64,000 bases of DNA from CAUZWH01 sp965224275 (GCA_965224275.1 CBDCYR010000005.1:992001-1056000), one strand, 5' to 3'. Shown: positions 18,209-26,669, numbered from the stretch's first letter. Notes: generated by a model from the sequence alone, not told the origin. Numbers and translations are program-made.

Positions 18209-19212
18209 GTGGTCTCATTGATTCGCTTATTCGGGTTCGTCGCCGCTCTTTCAGCGATTGTCGCCTGCGCGCCGGTTATGAAAGCCGCCGGCCCGGCGAT
18301 ACGGACACCGGCCATCGCCGACGGAAATTTAGTCACGCGAGATGGTGAACGTCTGCCGCTCACGGTTTGGCAAGCCGGCCCGACCCCTAGCGCCCTTATC
18401 ATCGCGTTGCATAGCTTTCGGGATTACCACATGGCGTATGACGAGCTCGGCCGTTGGTTCGCGGCGCGCGACGTATCCGTTTATGCCTACGATCAGCGGG
18501 GATTCGGCGGTTCGCCAAATCGTGGACTATGGGCCGGCAACGAAACCATGGTTGACGACCTCCGAGACGCCATCATGGCTATTCGCGCTACCTATCCGGA
18601 CACCCGCATTTTCCTGGCGGGCGAGAGTATGGGCGCTGCCGTCATTATGACGCTGATGGCTTCATCGAACCCGCCACTTGTGGATGGCGTTGTTCTCGTC
18701 GCGCCGGCGGTCCGCGGCAAACTGGTACGCAGTTTGGTCGGTGATGCGTTGTTGTCGTTGGCGAGGTTCACAATGCCTGGCAACAAGACGCGGGTGCGCC
18801 AGCGCCAAGATCCCGCGCTCAGCGCCGCTGCTCTGGCACGATTGCGCGATGATCCCATGGTGCTACGAGATGTTCGCGTCGACACCTATGCGGGTCTCAT
18901 GGCGCTGGCCGATGCGGCCTCGGTCGCAGCCTCGCGGATCGGCGTCCCAACACTGCTGCTATTTGGCGCACATGACCGATCGGTTACACTGGCATCGATT
19001 TGTGACGCGCAGGCCCGAATTCGCCAATCGACACTCTCGACAGTTTTCTACAATTACGGCCCACATCTAATTCTCCAAATGTCGGACAACGAACCGGCAT
19101 TTGCGGACAACGATACGGGCAAGATATCAAGGCATGGATGTGGGGAACACCGGCGCCGTCTCTTGAGGCGCGAGACGTCGCAACAGATCTTGGGCGTTTC
19201 TGCCGCGCCTAG
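18209..19212 (+). pseudogene. Serine alpha/beta hydrolase lipoprotein (monoglyceride-lipase-like), late frameshift
   Basis: The GTG at 18209 gives VVSLIRLFGFVAALSAIVAC, a lipoprotein signal with a lipidation Cys. The hydrolase core has HSFRDYHMAYDELG, the elbow GESMGAAV (Ser), LFGAHDRSV (Asp) and YGPHLIL (His), as in the monoglyceride lipase / lysophospholipase family. Near 19110-19122 the frame changes: the proper tail DIKAWMWGTPAP...GRFCRA with a stop at 19210-19212 is one frame over. Without the shift the frame runs on to 19345 as a meaningless tail. The catalytic triad lies before the lesion, so the truncated-plus-tail product could still be active. Confidence 0.75.
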
Positions 19213-19358
19213 CGCACGGCGGGCTAGGCCCTCAGAAACGCGCGCAAAATTAGCCTTCGACCAAACGGGCAATGTGGTTAGCATGCCGCGGGTGAACATC
19301 TCGGTTATTCCCGAGGCCAACGTCCGCATGGATAAGCAGACATAGAGGAGGCTCGAAG

Positions 19359-19844
19359 ATGAAGAAAACAATTTACAACCCCGATACGCTGGCGCCGCCA
19401 GTTGGTCACTTTGACCGCGCCGTCCGCTTTGGCAATGACTGGTTGTTCATCTCCGGCACGTCGGCCCTGACCAACGTGCGCGGCGATATGAAAAAGCGGA
19501 AGTTGGTCAAGGGCATCAAAGCTCAAACCCATGTAACGCTGGACAACATTGAACGCGTGTTGAAAGACGCAGGTGGAAAGCTCGCCGACATTTACGAAAT
19601 GCGTATGATCATCAAGAAACGCGATCATTTCGCGGTGGTCGATAGCATTCTCACCGAACGCATTCCGAAGAAGGGTTTCATCGCCCATGGCTATAAGGGT
19701 GAACTGCTGCACCCCGACATGGAGCTAGAGATCGAGGCCTACGCTTACCTCGGCAAAACCACGACGGTTCGCAAGCGCTATGCAAAGAAGAAAGCGCCGG
19801 CCAAGCGTAAGGCGCCTGCGAAGAAGGCGACAGCGCGCCGCTGA
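19359..19844 (+). CDS. RidA/YjgF-family protein with a Lys/Ala-rich C-terminal tail
   Basis: 161 residues. The RidA fold covers about 1-130: YNPDTLAPPVGHFDRAVRFG, FISGTSALTN, the trimer-interface strand HVTLDNIERVLKDAGG, and MELEIEAYAYLG. Family members deaminate reactive enamine/imine intermediates; the usual RNPxxR Arg is not obvious here, so the activity is uncertain. The last 30 residues are a histone-H1-like basic tail (AKKKAPAKRKAPAKKATARR), unusual for RidA and able to bind nucleic acid. Strong ribosome-binding site gaggag 8 nt before the ATG. Confidence 0.85.
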   Translation: MKKTIYNPDTLAPPVGHFDRAVRFGNDWLFISGTSALTNVRGDMKKRKLVKGIKAQTHVTLDNIERVLKDAGGKLADIYEMRMIIKKRDHFAVVDSILTERIPKKGFIAHGYKGELLHPDMELEIEAYAYLGKTTTVRKRYAKKKAPAKRKAPAKKATARR

Positions 19845-19924
19845 GGCCCTTCAGAGAAAATGTATGTTGGTAGGCGGGCGCGGGTCTGGCCGCGCCCGTC
19901 CTGGCTCGCGCTGGGAGCGAGATC

Positions 19925-20314
19925 ATGACCGTTGATCTATGGATGCTTGTCGCGTCGGCGCTGCTTTTTTTCATGATGTACGGGTTGTTCCAGGGCTTCG
20001 CCCTAATCCAACTGCTCGGGCTGGCCGGCGCCGCGGGTAATCGCGAGGCCATTCCCGTCGCGACGGGTTGGATGGGCCGTATCAATCGTACCGTCGACAA
20101 TCACTCAGACAATTTGATTGTCTTCGCCATTCTCGTCGTGGTGGCGCATATCACGGGAACCGCGAACGATGTGACTGCGATTGGGGCAATCATTTTCTTC
20201 GCTGCTCGCGTCATCCATGCAGTGTGTTACGTCGCCGGCTTGCCCTGGGTCCGTACCCTGGCGTGGGTTACCTGCGTGATCGGTATGGCTACGGTCCTCA
20301 GTCAACTTTTCTGA
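19925..20314 (+). CDS. MAPEG-family membrane protein
   Basis: 129 residues with four hydrophobic helices. MAPEG hallmark region GRINRTVDNHSDNLIVFAI corresponds to the glutathione-site helix (RxxRAxxNxxExL-like) in the second segment, and FFAARVIHAVCYVAGLPWVRT matches the conserved R-x-x-H/Y-x3-Y helix of the family. Probable inner-membrane trimer; eicosanoid/glutathione chemistry is known for eukaryotic members, but the bacterial role is unclear. Ribosome-binding site gggagcga before the ATG. Confidence 0.87.
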   Translation: MTVDLWMLVASALLFFMMYGLFQGFALIQLLGLAGAAGNREAIPVATGWMGRINRTVDNHSDNLIVFAILVVVAHITGTANDVTAIGAIIFFAARVIHAVCYVAGLPWVRTLAWVTCVIGMATVLSQLF

Positions 20315-20380
20315 GTATGCGCCAACACCTTGCGAGGTCAGTGGCGGCCGTTGGGCGGTGTGCGGCGGAGGGCGACGTCC

Positions 20381-20899
20381 ATGCCGACCGATGATTGGCC
20401 CAGGCGCGTTCACGCGACGCTTCAAGCCGCGGCCGTTCGCCAGGTTGGGTTTGTTCCTGACGCGGGCTTGACCGAGTTGATAGAGCATTGTCAGAACGAT
20501 CCCACTATCGCGGATGTCCTCCTTGCGACCGAAGAGGAGGGTGTCGGCCTGGCCATCGGCGCGTGGCTCGGTGGCGACCGGACGGCTCTAATGATGCAGA
20601 GCAGCGGCGTTGGCAATTGTATCAATGCCTTCGCAGCGCTGCGCACGTGTCGGGTCCCGCTCCTGGTTATCGTCACCATGCGTGGTGACTGGGGCGAAAC
20701 CAATCCGTGGCAAATTCCGTTGGGGCAATCCGCTCAACGGCATCTCGAACTGGCAGATATCATCACCCATAAGGTCAACGCAGCCGAAGAGGTCGCGCCG
20801 GCGGTTGGCGCGGCGGCGCAAATGGCGTTTGAGTCTAATGAGGCCGTCGCGGTGTTGATCTCGCAGCGCGTGATCGGCGCTAAAGCGTTTGAGGACTAG
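20381..20899 (+). CDS. TPP-dependent decarboxylase, N-terminal (alpha) subunit
   Basis: 172 residues from the ATG at 20381. Corresponds to the TPP-binding PYR domain as a separate subunit: VGFVPDAGLTELIE, the catalytic Glu in LLATEEEGVGLAIGAWLGG, then QSSGVGNCINAFAAL and MRGDWGE. Closest by motif to the alpha subunit of sulfopyruvate / phosphonopyruvate decarboxylases. The partner PP domain is the next gene (1-bp gap after the stop). Substrate likely a 3-substituted pyruvate; inference. Confidence 0.82.
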   Translation: MPTDDWPRRVHATLQAAAVRQVGFVPDAGLTELIEHCQNDPTIADVLLATEEEGVGLAIGAWLGGDRTALMMQSSGVGNCINAFAALRTCRVPLLVIVTMRGDWGETNPWQIPLGQSAQRHLELADIITHKVNAAEEVAPAVGAAAQMAFESNEAVAVLISQRVIGAKAFED

Positions 20900-20900
20900 C

Positions 20901-21485
20901 ATGGCAGGCATTTCCCGTCGTCAAGCGGTCGCAAACCTTCTTAAAGGAAGAAGCCGGCTCCTCGTGGTTGCCGGATTGGGTGCGCCAGCCTGGGACTGCG
21001 CCGCCGCCGGCGATCATGACCTCAATTTCTACCTCTGGGGTGGCATGGGCAGTGCGGCCATGGTCGGTCTTGGTCTTGCCGTGGCGCGGCCGTCGTACTC
21101 GGTGGTTGTGATAACCGGTGATGGCGAAATGCTTATGGGCTTGTCCAGCCTAGCGACAATCGCGGTGGCGGCACCGCGCAATCTTACGATCGTCGTCCTC
21201 GACAACGAGCGCTACGGAGAAACCGGTATGCAGCAAACTCATACTGCTCACGGTACCGATCTTGCGCAAATCGCCGACGGCGCCGGATTCTCCTGGTCGA
21301 CCCGGATTGATGATCTTAAGGACGTTGACTCAATCTTGGGCAAAATGGCTAAACCGCAAGGTCCCGGCCTAGCGGTTATAAAGGTGGCAGCCGAGAAACT
21401 GCCATTGGTCCTTCCGCCTCGCGACGGCGCGCTCCTTAAAGACCGGTTTCATCTAGCGTTGCGAGAAGCCGACGCGGAGCGTTAG
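20901..21485 (+). CDS. TPP-dependent decarboxylase, C-terminal (beta) subunit
   Basis: 194 residues. PP domain with the TPP/Mg site GDGEMLMGLSSLATIAV through VVLDNERYGETG (GDGx~25N motif), preceded by YLWGGMGSAAMVGLGLA. Pairs with the preceding alpha subunit to form a complete sulfopyruvate/phosphonopyruvate-decarboxylase-like enzyme. The ATG at 20901 directly follows the alpha stop. The Rieske oxygenase starts 9 bp downstream, so the three are probably co-transcribed. Confidence 0.83.
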   Translation: MAGISRRQAVANLLKGRSRLLVVAGLGAPAWDCAAAGDHDLNFYLWGGMGSAAMVGLGLAVARPSYSVVVITGDGEMLMGLSSLATIAVAAPRNLTIVVLDNERYGETGMQQTHTAHGTDLAQIADGAGFSWSTRIDDLKDVDSILGKMAKPQGPGLAVIKVAAEKLPLVLPPRDGALLKDRFHLALREADAER

Positions 21486-21494
21486 GGTAATCGG

Positions 21495-22856
21495 ATGACG
21501 CGTGATCAAAAACCCTGGCGCCAACCATTCGGCGGCTACCACCAACCTCGCGATCGGGGCGAAGATGCAGCCCTAACCCATACCGACCCAGGCACTCCCT
21601 GCGGTGAGTTGATGCGCAGGTTCTGGCAGCCCATCGCGCTTGCATCAGAGCTTGGTGAACGGCCGTTGACCCTGACGATTTTGGGGGAAAATCTTGTACT
21701 GTTCCGCGACAAAAGCGGGCGGCTGGGGCTCTTTCACCGTCACTGCGCTCATCGAGGAACTTCGCTTGAATGGGGGATCCCCGTGGAACGGGGCTTGCGG
21801 TGCTGCTACCACGGCTGGACCTACGACATCGACGGCCGATGCTTGGAAACACCTGGCGAGCCGGCGCATAGCCAACTGCGGGGAACTATCGTTCAAGGGG
21901 CCTACCCCGTGCGCGAGGTCGACAAACTGATCTTCGCCTATATGGGCCCGCCCGACGAACAGCCCGAAATGCCTGTTTGGGATACGCAGACTCAGCCCAA
22001 TAGTGAGGTTGAGCCGTTTTCGATCCTATTCGATTGCAACTGGCTGCAAACCCATGAGAACGGCATCGATCCGATTCACGCGGTGTTTCTGCACGCGCGT
22101 CCGGGTCGCGAAAGCTTTGGCGACGTTTTCTACACATTGCCGCGGTTCGATGTTGTCGAAACATCCTATGGCGCGTGCGCGCAAACGACGCGCCGGGTCG
22201 GCGACCATATCTGGACTCGGATGGTCGACCTGGCGCTCCCGAATGCGGCGCATATTCCAGTGCCTTGGGTTGATGCCAATCAGGTGCAGTTTTATACCCA
22301 TGCCGGCGTCCTGCGTTGGTGCGTGCCGATCGACAATGCCCGTAATCTGTTTATCGGATGGCGTTATTTCAACGACAGCAATGACCCCAAACGAATCGGC
22401 GATCCCGCGCGTTGCGGCAAGAACATGGTCGATTTTCCAGGTCAGGAACGCCAACGTAGTTACCGGGATCGCCAGATCGAACCAGGTGACTATGAAGCGC
22501 AGATCGGCCAGGGGCCGATTGCCATACATGATGCTGAAAACCTGGGCACAACCGACAAGGGCGTTATTGCGTTTCGCCGGTTGCTACGCCGCGCCGTTTT
22601 CGAACTCGCCGCCGGCAATTCCGTGCTCCGGCCGCAACCGCGCAGCGCCGATGGCAGCATCGGTACGCAAAGTCACGATACCGTCGTTCTTGCGCCAACA
22701 GCGTCGTATGACGGTCGCGACGACGATCATGTCGCCGCCGTCGCCGAAATCACGCGGGATGTGGCGATCGAAACGGCCGGCATGGCGCACGAAGCAAGAG
22801 CGGAACTCTTCGAGCAAAAGGTACAAGGCGCGCTGGCAGCTATTGGCCATGTCTAA
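21495..22856 (+). CDS. Rieske non-heme iron oxygenase, large subunit
   Basis: 453 residues. Rieske [2Fe-2S] ligands CAHRG (Cys-x-His) and CCYHGW (Cys-x2-His) at about 76-100. The mononuclear iron site lies in NWLQTHENGIDPIHAVFLHAR, with the two His and a downstream Asp expected. Resembles phenoxybenzoate / vanillate-type oxygenases that need a separate reductase, which is not seen nearby. Together with the decarboxylase pair it suggests a catabolic module for an aromatic or sulfonated compound; this is inference. Confidence 0.88.
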   Translation: MTRDQKPWRQPFGGYHQPRDRGEDAALTHTDPGTPCGELMRRFWQPIALASELGERPLTLTILGENLVLFRDKSGRLGLFHRHCAHRGTSLEWGIPVERGLRCCYHGWTYDIDGRCLETPGEPAHSQLRGTIVQGAYPVREVDKLIFAYMGPPDEQPEMPVWDTQTQPNSEVEPFSILFDCNWLQTHENGIDPIHAVFLHARPGRESFGDVFYTLPRFDVVETSYGACAQTTRRVGDHIWTRMVDLALPNAAHIPVPWVDANQVQFYTHAGVLRWCVPIDNARNLFIGWRYFNDSNDPKRIGDPARCGKNMVDFPGQERQRSYRDRQIEPGDYEAQIGQGPIAIHDAENLGTTDKGVIAFRRLLRRAVFELAAGNSVLRPQPRSADGSIGTQSHDTVVLAPTASYDGRDDDHVAAVAEITRDVAIETAGMAHEARAELFEQKVQGALAAIGHV

Positions 22857-22868
22857 GCGCAGATCGTC

Positions 22869-23114
22869 ATGGATGATGTACTGATCAAGATCGCTGATAT
22901 ATACGTGCCGGTCAAACGACGGCGCACCCTAGATGGGGCTAACGTCCAGGCCATTGCTGAGAGCATCATCGAAGAAGGGTTGAAGATGCCGATTCTAGTG
23001 CGGCCCGATGGGGATCGATATGTCCTCGTCGAAGGCTTGCACAGGCTTGAGGCCTGCCGTGCGCTGGGTGAGGAAACGATCATGGCAAACGCGGTAAACG
23101 CGCGACTTCGATAA
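22869..23114 (+). CDS. Mini ParB-like nuclease-domain protein
   Basis: 81 residues. Contains only the N-terminal ParB/Srx fold: IADIYVPVKRRRTLDGANVQAIAESI, GLKMPILVRPDGDRYVLVEGLHRLEACRALGE, with the GxHRxxA-type motif (GLHRLEACRA). No DNA-binding HTH is present. It starts 12 bp after the Rieske stop, so it may belong to that operon, but it also lies just before the DnaA-box cluster. Function unknown; nucleotide (CTP)-binding or adaptor role possible. Confidence 0.75.
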   Translation: MDDVLIKIADIYVPVKRRRTLDGANVQAIAESIIEEGLKMPILVRPDGDRYVLVEGLHRLEACRALGEETIMANAVNARLR

Positions 23115-23185
23115 CCCCGGTATCACGCCGGCAGATGTCGGTGAGCGCGTCGCCGCGCATCCAGAAGCGATTGACCGGGTCGGAT

Positions 23186-23227
23186 AAAAAAGAACGGGGC
23201 GATCGCATGACTGCCAACGCCCCGTTC
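23186..23227 (-). terminator. Intrinsic terminator on the minus strand
   Basis: Stem gaacggggcg (23192-23201) pairs perfectly with cgccccgttc (23218-23227) across a 16-nt loop. On the minus strand it is followed by a run of six T (complement of aaaaaa, 23186-23191). No annotated minus gene ends here, so it probably terminates a non-coding transcript. Confidence 0.75.
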
Positions 23228-23383
23228 CAGGTTAACTCATAATAAACGATACCGCAGGGAAGCACCGTTTAGGGGGACCCAGCCACCCGCCGGCCAGATC
23301 CGCGACCGTCCTTCATGGGTTGTCTGACGCAGACGCACCATCAATTTTGGTCTCCCTCCCAACAACCAGGAAGATCTAGCTTC
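23186..23383 (-). ncRNA. Candidate small RNA (about 190 nt)
   Basis: Starts just after a promoter-like element with perfect TTGACA (23413-23408) and a weak -10 CATAAG (23388-23383; 19-bp spacing). Ends at the strong intrinsic terminator. Inside, an extended hairpin forms: UCUUC..GGUUGU pairs with ACAACC..GAAGG, and a second possible stem pairs UAAACG with CGUUUA. No start codon with a good ribosome-binding site was found. It does not match the tmRNA, SRP RNA or RNase P motifs I know. It may be 6S-like or a new sRNA; it could also be the leader of an undetected short ORF. Confidence 0.45.
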
Positions 23384-23407
23384 TTATGCGTCCACCAGAC
23401 CCCTCGT

Positions 23408-23413
23408 TGTCAA
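23408..23413 (-). promoter_or_regulatory. -35 element of the candidate sRNA promoter
   Basis: TTGACA on the minus strand, a perfect sigma-70 consensus. A partial -10 (CATAAG) lies 19 bp downstream. Spacing is longer than the optimum, so strength is uncertain. Confidence 0.4.
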
Positions 23414-23476
23414 AATTGATTAGATTAAATACTGTCGATGAATTCAATAATAAAATGGTCCAACCAAGTAAAAAGT

Positions 23477-23520
23477 TGTGGATATATTAGGTGTATTATT
23501 TGTGGATAAATTGTGAATAA
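23477..23520 (+). other. Cluster of three DnaA-box-like nonamers in AT-rich DNA
   Basis: TGTGGATAT (23477-23485, one mismatch), TGTGGATAA (23501-23509, exact complement of TTATCCACA) and TGTGAATAA (23512-23520, one mismatch), all in one orientation and within 44 bp. The adjoining 23410-23540 stretch is strikingly AT-rich for this genome. This matches the look of a replication origin or a DnaA-regulated promoter. Confidence 0.5.
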
Positions 23521-23647
23521 GTTGATGGTTTAATGTTGCGGTCAAGATGATGTTGTGAAACGGTCGCTCACGAGCAGATCTAGCACCCGCGGACTCGCTA
23601 CGGCGGCGAACGCCAATCTGGAAAATCGCGTCGCATCCAAACCGCTA

Positions 23648-24550
23648 TCAGTTGGCGTGGTAGGCGTTGGCAAACCTCATACTAAAGTCTGCTATTGATG
23701 TAGGCGTTGCACTATTGGCATCCCTGGGTCGCTCGGGTACCAATCGTCCCGAGTTATAGCCTTCATAAATACCCGCCACGGCAGCGGCGCAGCTTTCACT
23801 GACACCGTCGCTGATCATGCTTTCGCGAAAGGCATCGATGCTGATTTCGATGTATTCGAGGCTATCGATACCGATCGCTTGGCCAAGTTCCTTGGTCGTC
23901 TGCCTCGGTGTAACGTCGGCGGGTCCCAACAGGTCATAGGCGCGCTTGCCCGTGAAGTCGCGACTTCGCAATAGGCTGGCGGCTCTTTCACCAATGTCCT
24001 TAGCAGAGATCATGGCGATCGGTTTATCGGCCGTGAGCGGCCCATGAACCGCGCCACGCTCGCGTATCGACGGGATATCACGCAGGAAGTTTTCCATAAA
24101 AAATCCCGGCCGTAGATGCACCACATTGACATCGGTTAGAGCGGCATCGAGGCGGACCCCATGGCGTCGTCCGGTGTCGATTGCACCCATCACCTTGGTC
24201 GTATCTGGTGGCAAGTGCGAGCCGATGCCGCTTAACTCAACGACGTGTGAAACACCGGCGGCCAGGATTGCTACCGTGGTTGCCTCGCTTATCGCATCGT
24301 AGTGAGCATCATAGTCAGGGACCATTGGATCTACGCCGATCATTACGTAGACGCCCGTGGCACCTTCGAAAGCTTTCGAAAGCGCCGCCGAGTCTAGAGA
24401 ATCAGCGATCGCCAGTTCCGCACCTGCGCGGGCGTAATCGGCAAGTTTTTCGAGGTTCCTGCCGACCACCGTCACCATTTCCCCGTTGGCCAAGAGCGCT
24501 TCGCAAGTTGCTCGGCCCGTATTTCCGGTCGCGCCCATAACGACAAGCAT
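23648..24550 (-). CDS. NmrA-like NAD(P)-binding atypical SDR
   Basis: 300 residues from the ATG at 24550 (the open frame extends to 24592 without coding character). Rossmann motif MGATGNTGRATCEALLANG, then VVGRNLEKL, VVELSGIGSHLP, LRPGFFMENFLRD and DIGERAASLL. This is the NmrA / NADPH:quinone-reductase-2 (QorB)-like layout: the active-site YxxxK is missing and a ligand pocket is likely. It may be a redox sensor or a quinone reductase. The stop faces the AT-rich DnaA-box region. Confidence 0.82.
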   Translation of the reverse strand: MLVVMGATGNTGRATCEALLANGEMVTVVGRNLEKLADYARAGAELAIADSLDSAALSKAFEGATGVYVMIGVDPMVPDYDAHYDAISEATTVAILAAGVSHVVELSGIGSHLPPDTTKVMGAIDTGRRHGVRLDAALTDVNVVHLRPGFFMENFLRDIPSIRERGAVHGPLTADKPIAMISAKDIGERAASLLRSRDFTGKRAYDLLGPADVTPRQTTKELGQAIGIDSLEYIEISIDAFRESMISDGVSESCAAAVAGIYEGYNSGRLVPERPRDANSATPTSIADFSMRFANAYHAN

Positions 24551-24736
24551 GACAACGATCCTCCATCCTGCCTTTCGCGACAGGTAGGCCACTGTCCAGA
24601 TGTTGTCAAAGCAGAGGGCTGGGGGGTGGCCGCTGGTTCAGCAAACGTCCGAAGATTTCTCGTTAACCTCGACCGCGTAGCCTATCCTTGCCCTCAACAA
24701 GTGCTAGCGGGTATCAATACAATCGGCGTGGACCCT

Positions 24737-25255
24737 ATGTCGGCTCTCCACCAATTCAATCTGGAATACAATTCCGAACAGGACCGGTTGCTGTTTCGTA
24801 TGAGCACACGGGACGGGACCGAGATTCGTCTGTGGTTTACCCGGCGTTTTGTGAGGCGGTTGTGGGGCCTGTTGATCAAACTACTCGAGCGCGACCCCCA
24901 CGTGGCCGCGCAAACCGACCCCGTTGCGAAAAAATCAGTTGTGGCGTTTCAACGAGACAGCGCGATAACCCAATCGGATTTCTCAAAGAACTTCGAGGAA
25001 AAATCGGCGCCGGCACTGCCGCTTGGTGAAGAACCGGTGCTGGTGACGAAGTGCAAAGCCACTCCCACGGCCACAGGATTTACGTTGGCGTTTTCACCTG
25101 ATGAAGGGCAACAAGTAAGCGTTTCGCTGAATGCGCAATACCTACACTCTCTTACCCACCTACTGTTCGAGGCGTTCAAGAAAACCGACTGGGACTTAAA
25201 CCTACCAACCGCGGGCACGTTGGTACCAACAGAGCGGCCCGAGCGGTTGATGTAG
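24737..25255 (+). CDS. Conserved hypothetical protein
   Basis: 172 residues from ATG 24737 (MSALHQFNLEYNSEQDRLLF); an alternative upstream start at 24626 would add 37 residues that look non-coding. The N-terminal part, about 60 residues, reads like a small beta-rich domain (NLEYNSEQDRLLFRMSTRDGTEIRLWFTRRF). A low-complexity middle is followed by a second beta-rich stretch (TKCKATPTATGFTLAFSPDEGQQVSVSLNAQYLHSL). I do not recognise the family; it shares the look of small alphaproteobacterial conserved proteins. Lies between divergent NmrA-like and convergent YbaN-like genes. Confidence 0.65.
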   Translation: MSALHQFNLEYNSEQDRLLFRMSTRDGTEIRLWFTRRFVRRLWGLLIKLLERDPHVAAQTDPVAKKSVVAFQRDSAITQSDFSKNFEEKSAPALPLGEEPVLVTKCKATPTATGFTLAFSPDEGQQVSVSLNAQYLHSLTHLLFEAFKKTDWDLNLPTAGTLVPTERPERLM

Positions 25256-25365
25256 CGGCAAGCCACGCCACCGGGCTACCTTCTAACCCCTGTTGCTGCC
25301 GGTGTTTGAGGCACCCTCGCGCCCGCCCACGGGTTCGATCGCTGCGCAAGATCACGGCGCGTCGA

Positions 25366-25803
25366 TCAGGAACGCGGTGGGTAGCTCGGGCGAGAGATGA
25401 CGTAAGCTGCGCAGGTCGCCATAACGCAGGCGACCACGACGATCAAAACCATCGAAGCGCCGGTCGCGACCAAAATCGTAACCGCGAGCGCCATTCCTCC
25501 CGAGGCGGCGATTTTGGCACGCGGGGAGATCACGCGGTGCCGGTGCCAGGCTCGCAGCGGAGGACCGTAAACCTCATGGGTGTATAACCAATCGTGAAAT
25601 CGTTCGGAGCTTTTCGAGAACGCCCAAAGCGCGATAAGCAAGATGGGAACGCCCGGCAGTAGCGGAAGTATCAGGCCTGCGACCCCGACGACGACGCAAA
25701 CCCAGCCGATGATCAGCCAAATATACCGCGTCCGTCGCGGTGGCTTGACGCGCCCAACGGGCTGGCTCTCTTGACTGTTTACGGTGTCGTCATCAGGCGA
25801 CAT
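25366..25803 (-). CDS. YbaN-like (DUF454) inner-membrane protein
   Basis: 145 residues from the ATG at 25803. Basic N-terminus, then two hydrophobic segments with the family signature GWVCVVVGVAGLILPLLPGVPILLIALWAFSKSS split around a Pro-rich turn, followed by FHDWLYTHEVYGPPLRAWHRHRVISPRAK. Two further hydrophobic stretches occupy about 100-135. Function unknown. Convergent with the hypothetical upstream and divergent from the aldolase (92 bp between starts). Confidence 0.87.
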   Translation of the reverse strand: MSPDDDTVNSQESQPVGRVKPPRRTRYIWLIIGWVCVVVGVAGLILPLLPGVPILLIALWAFSKSSERFHDWLYTHEVYGPPLRAWHRHRVISPRAKIAASGGMALAVTILVATGASMVLIVVVACVMATCAAYVISRPSYPPRS

Positions 25804-25895
25804 GTCGTTTGCCGATTTGCACGTTTGCTCGGGTCGCGCTGCGCTGTTGTGTAGTATGATAGGCTTTGAGGACTGAGCAACAAACGGAGATTGGC

Positions 25896-26669
25896 ATGTC
25901 CGCAATAGCCGCTATCGACGAGCGCGAGGGTGCCGCTGACGCCGTCGAACGGGACCTTAGAATACAACTCGCGGCTGCTTACCGTCTGGCCGAGCATTTC
26001 GGTTGGACAATCGGACTTTACGGCCATTTTACCGTCCGAGTGCCCGGTCCGGAGACCCATTTCTTGATCAATCCGTTTGGCCTTCGCTACGACGAAGTCA
26101 ACGCGTCCAATCTGGTAAAGATCGATTGCGAAGGGACCATTATCGAGCCCAGTGATTACCCAGTGAACGACGCCGGGTTTGTTATCCACTCAGCGATCCA
26201 CATGGTCGACAACGATAATACCTGCGTCATGCACACGCATACGCGTGCTGGCATTGCCGTCGCCGCCACGAGCGAAGGGTTGCTGACGATTAGCCAGGAA
26301 GCCACGGCTTTTCACGGCCACGTTTCTTACCATGATTATGAAGGCATAAGTTTGCGCCTGGACGAGCGAGAGCGTTTGGTGAAAGACCTTGGAAAGAACC
26401 GACAAATGATCTTGCGCAATCATGGTCTGCTAACGACTGGACGTTCAGTCCCGGAGGCTTTCCAGCGATTGTGGCTGCTGCAACTCGCCTGTGAAAACCA
26501 GGTTGATGCGGGCCTCGCAGGCACCCTTTGTGTGATTCCCGACGACGTAGCGGAAGTGGGCTATGACGACTTCGATTTTGATGATCCAATCCGCAACGAT
26601 ATCGGACAACTCGAATTCACGGCATGGATGAGAATGCTCGACAAGCTGGATCCGAGTTACCGAATTTGA
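25896..26669 (+). CDS. Class II aldolase/adducin-family protein
   Basis: 257 residues from the ATG at 25896, which has ggagattggc upstream. Zinc-binding His residues in MHTHTRAG, and a third in ILRNHGLLTTG, are the class II aldolase / L-fuculose-phosphate aldolase signature. Also GLYGHFTVRVPGPETHFLINPFGLRYDEVNASNL. The catalytic Glu position seen in sugar-phosphate aldolases is replaced in many members of this subgroup, so the substrate is unknown. Confidence 0.87.
   Translation: MSAIAAIDEREGAADAVERDLRIQLAAAYRLAEHFGWTIGLYGHFTVRVPGPETHFLINPFGLRYDEVNASNLVKIDCEGTIIEPSDYPVNDAGFVIHSAIHMVDNDNTCVMHTHTRAGIAVAATSEGLLTISQEATAFHGHVSYHDYEGISLRLDERERLVKDLGKNRQMILRNHGLLTTGRSVPEAFQRLWLLQLACENQVDAGLAGTLCVIPDDVAEVGYDDFDFDDPIRNDIGQLEFTAWMRMLDKLDPSYRI

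Larger units (their letters stand above)
23115..23647. other. 533-bp gap: candidate small RNA plus AT-rich DnaA-box cluster
   Basis: No convincing protein gene. From left to right: a minus-strand intrinsic terminator (23186-23227), the body of a possible structured RNA (about 23228-23383), its -35 element (23408-23413), an AT-rich tract (about 23410-23540), and three DnaA-box-like nonamers (23477-23520). The rest, up to the NmrA-like stop at 23648, shows nothing recognisable. Confidence 0.6.
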
